Below, piece by piece: positions 63,723 through 64,000 of a stretch of 64,000 nt of DNA. Below the pieces are notes generated by a model. The model did not search any database. It saw only the letters and a list, made by a program, of their open reading frames with translations, and was not told the origin of the DNA. The DNA is taken from contig NZ_QVIO01000001.1 in assembly GCF_003416895.1 (NCBI RefSeq), forward strand, positions 2,072,120-2,136,119, written 5' to 3'. The translations under genes were made by a program, and so were the position numbers. Every line of letters starts with the position of its first letter. Positions within the stretch are counted from its first letter, which is position 1. This DNA is from Duganella sp. BJB476 (GTDB taxonomy: Bacteria > Pseudomonadota > Gammaproteobacteria > Burkholderiales > Burkholderiaceae_D).

Positions 63723-63880
63723 CTTTACTTTCAATGGTTCTACGAGCAGAGCCACATGATAGCGCCGCGAACAAAGAAAACATACTCTTCAATTCTCACA
63801 CGTCACCGTTCAATTTTCAGCGTTCAAAGACGATGTGGACGTATATGCATGCGATTGTAGGTCCGCTCTTGGCTGTGGAT

Positions 63881-64000
63881 TCAATCGGTCAACGCAACAC
63901 ATCGGTCAAATCGTTGAGCCGGTGTCTGGTAGTCGAGCGTCTTCCTAGGGCGTTCGTTCAACCTTCTGGCAACTTCGTCTAGTTTATCCTGCGAATAGGT
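63881..64000 (-). mobile_element. IS30-family transposase, C-terminal 39 residues (cut by window edge)
   Basis: The visible frame includes [20 protein letters not shown], then PAQRFDRC and the stop at 63881. The N-x-R-P-R-K-T-L-x-Y/W-x-T-P pattern is the C-terminal end of IS30-family DDE transposases. The catalytic domain is outside the window. The inverted repeat of the element should lie between the stop and about 63800, but I cannot mark its edge without the other end. Confidence 0.75.

Overview
The window reads as chromosomal DNA of a high-GC betaproteobacterium, most likely of the Oxalobacteraceae (Massilia/Duganella/Janthinobacterium group). This is an inference from gene content: a PEP-CTERM surface protein, many two-component and chemosensory genes, an Fnr-type regulator with TTGAT-N4-ATCAA sites, a fused indolepyruvate oxidoreductase, an OFA-family transporter beside an oxalyl-CoA-synthetase-like ligase, and many convergent or 4-bp-overlapping genes. 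Coding density is high up to about 59.6 kb. From there to the right edge the DNA looks less GC-rich, has longer gaps, small unrecognised genes and broken pieces, and looks like an accessory region.

Layout. 0-4.8 kb: a patatin fragment and a phospholipid module with the same four protein architectures as E. coli YnbA, YnbB, YnbC and YnbD. 4.8-9.5 kb: an NHL-propeller/M23 protein, a candidate small RNA with two anti-Shine-Dalgarno motifs, and the tail-specific protease prc. 9.7-13.9 kb: a chemoreceptor, then a copper-delivery set (DUF2946, SCO, PCu(A)C) and an M50-like membrane protein. 14-20.2 kb: an ACS-type MFS transporter, a CBM6-GH5-CBM6 glucanase under two LacI-type operators, and a tdk / alpha-beta hydrolase / M6-like protease row. 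20.4-27.7 kb: a cystathionine beta-synthase and gamma-lyase pair, a membrane-tethered HNH-like protein, a penicillin-acylase-type hydrolase, a solo ParB-like protein and a PEP-CTERM protein.

28-37.5 kb is a signalling block. A small membrane ORF precedes a hybrid kinase with a c-heme motif, followed by CheR, CheB and a response regulator/kinase split by an in-frame amber codon. RNase T2 and a NarL/DesR-type two-component pair come next, behind an amidohydrolase (37.5-39.3 kb). 39.4-44.7 kb holds a TorT-like periplasmic protein, the fused indolepyruvate:ferredoxin oxidoreductase and a divergent Lrp regulator. 44.7-51.3 kb is an oxygen/redox signalling island: an Fnr protein, a universal stress protein behind a textbook class II Fnr promoter, a four-gene kinase/regulator operon with a palindromic operator between it and fnr, and a DksA/TraR protein behind a second perfect Fnr box. 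51.4-57.4 kb has two solute-binding-like proteins, the oxalate module (OFA transporter, PanE-like reductase, acyl-CoA ligase) and a 63-aa protein. 57.5-59.6 kb is a TonB-dependent receptor.

59.6-64 kb: a polytopic orphan membrane protein, a tRNA 3'-end fragment with its terminator, small minus-strand genes whose 3' ends coincide with copies of a short GC-rich motif, a degraded gene, and at the right edge the C-terminus of an IS30-family transposase. The observations I rate highest are the CU-rich small RNA (7.05-7.14 kb), the Ynb-like lipid module with an altered catalytic motif, the Fnr-bracketed island with its 18-bp operator, the amber-split kinase, and the repeat-at-gene-end array.
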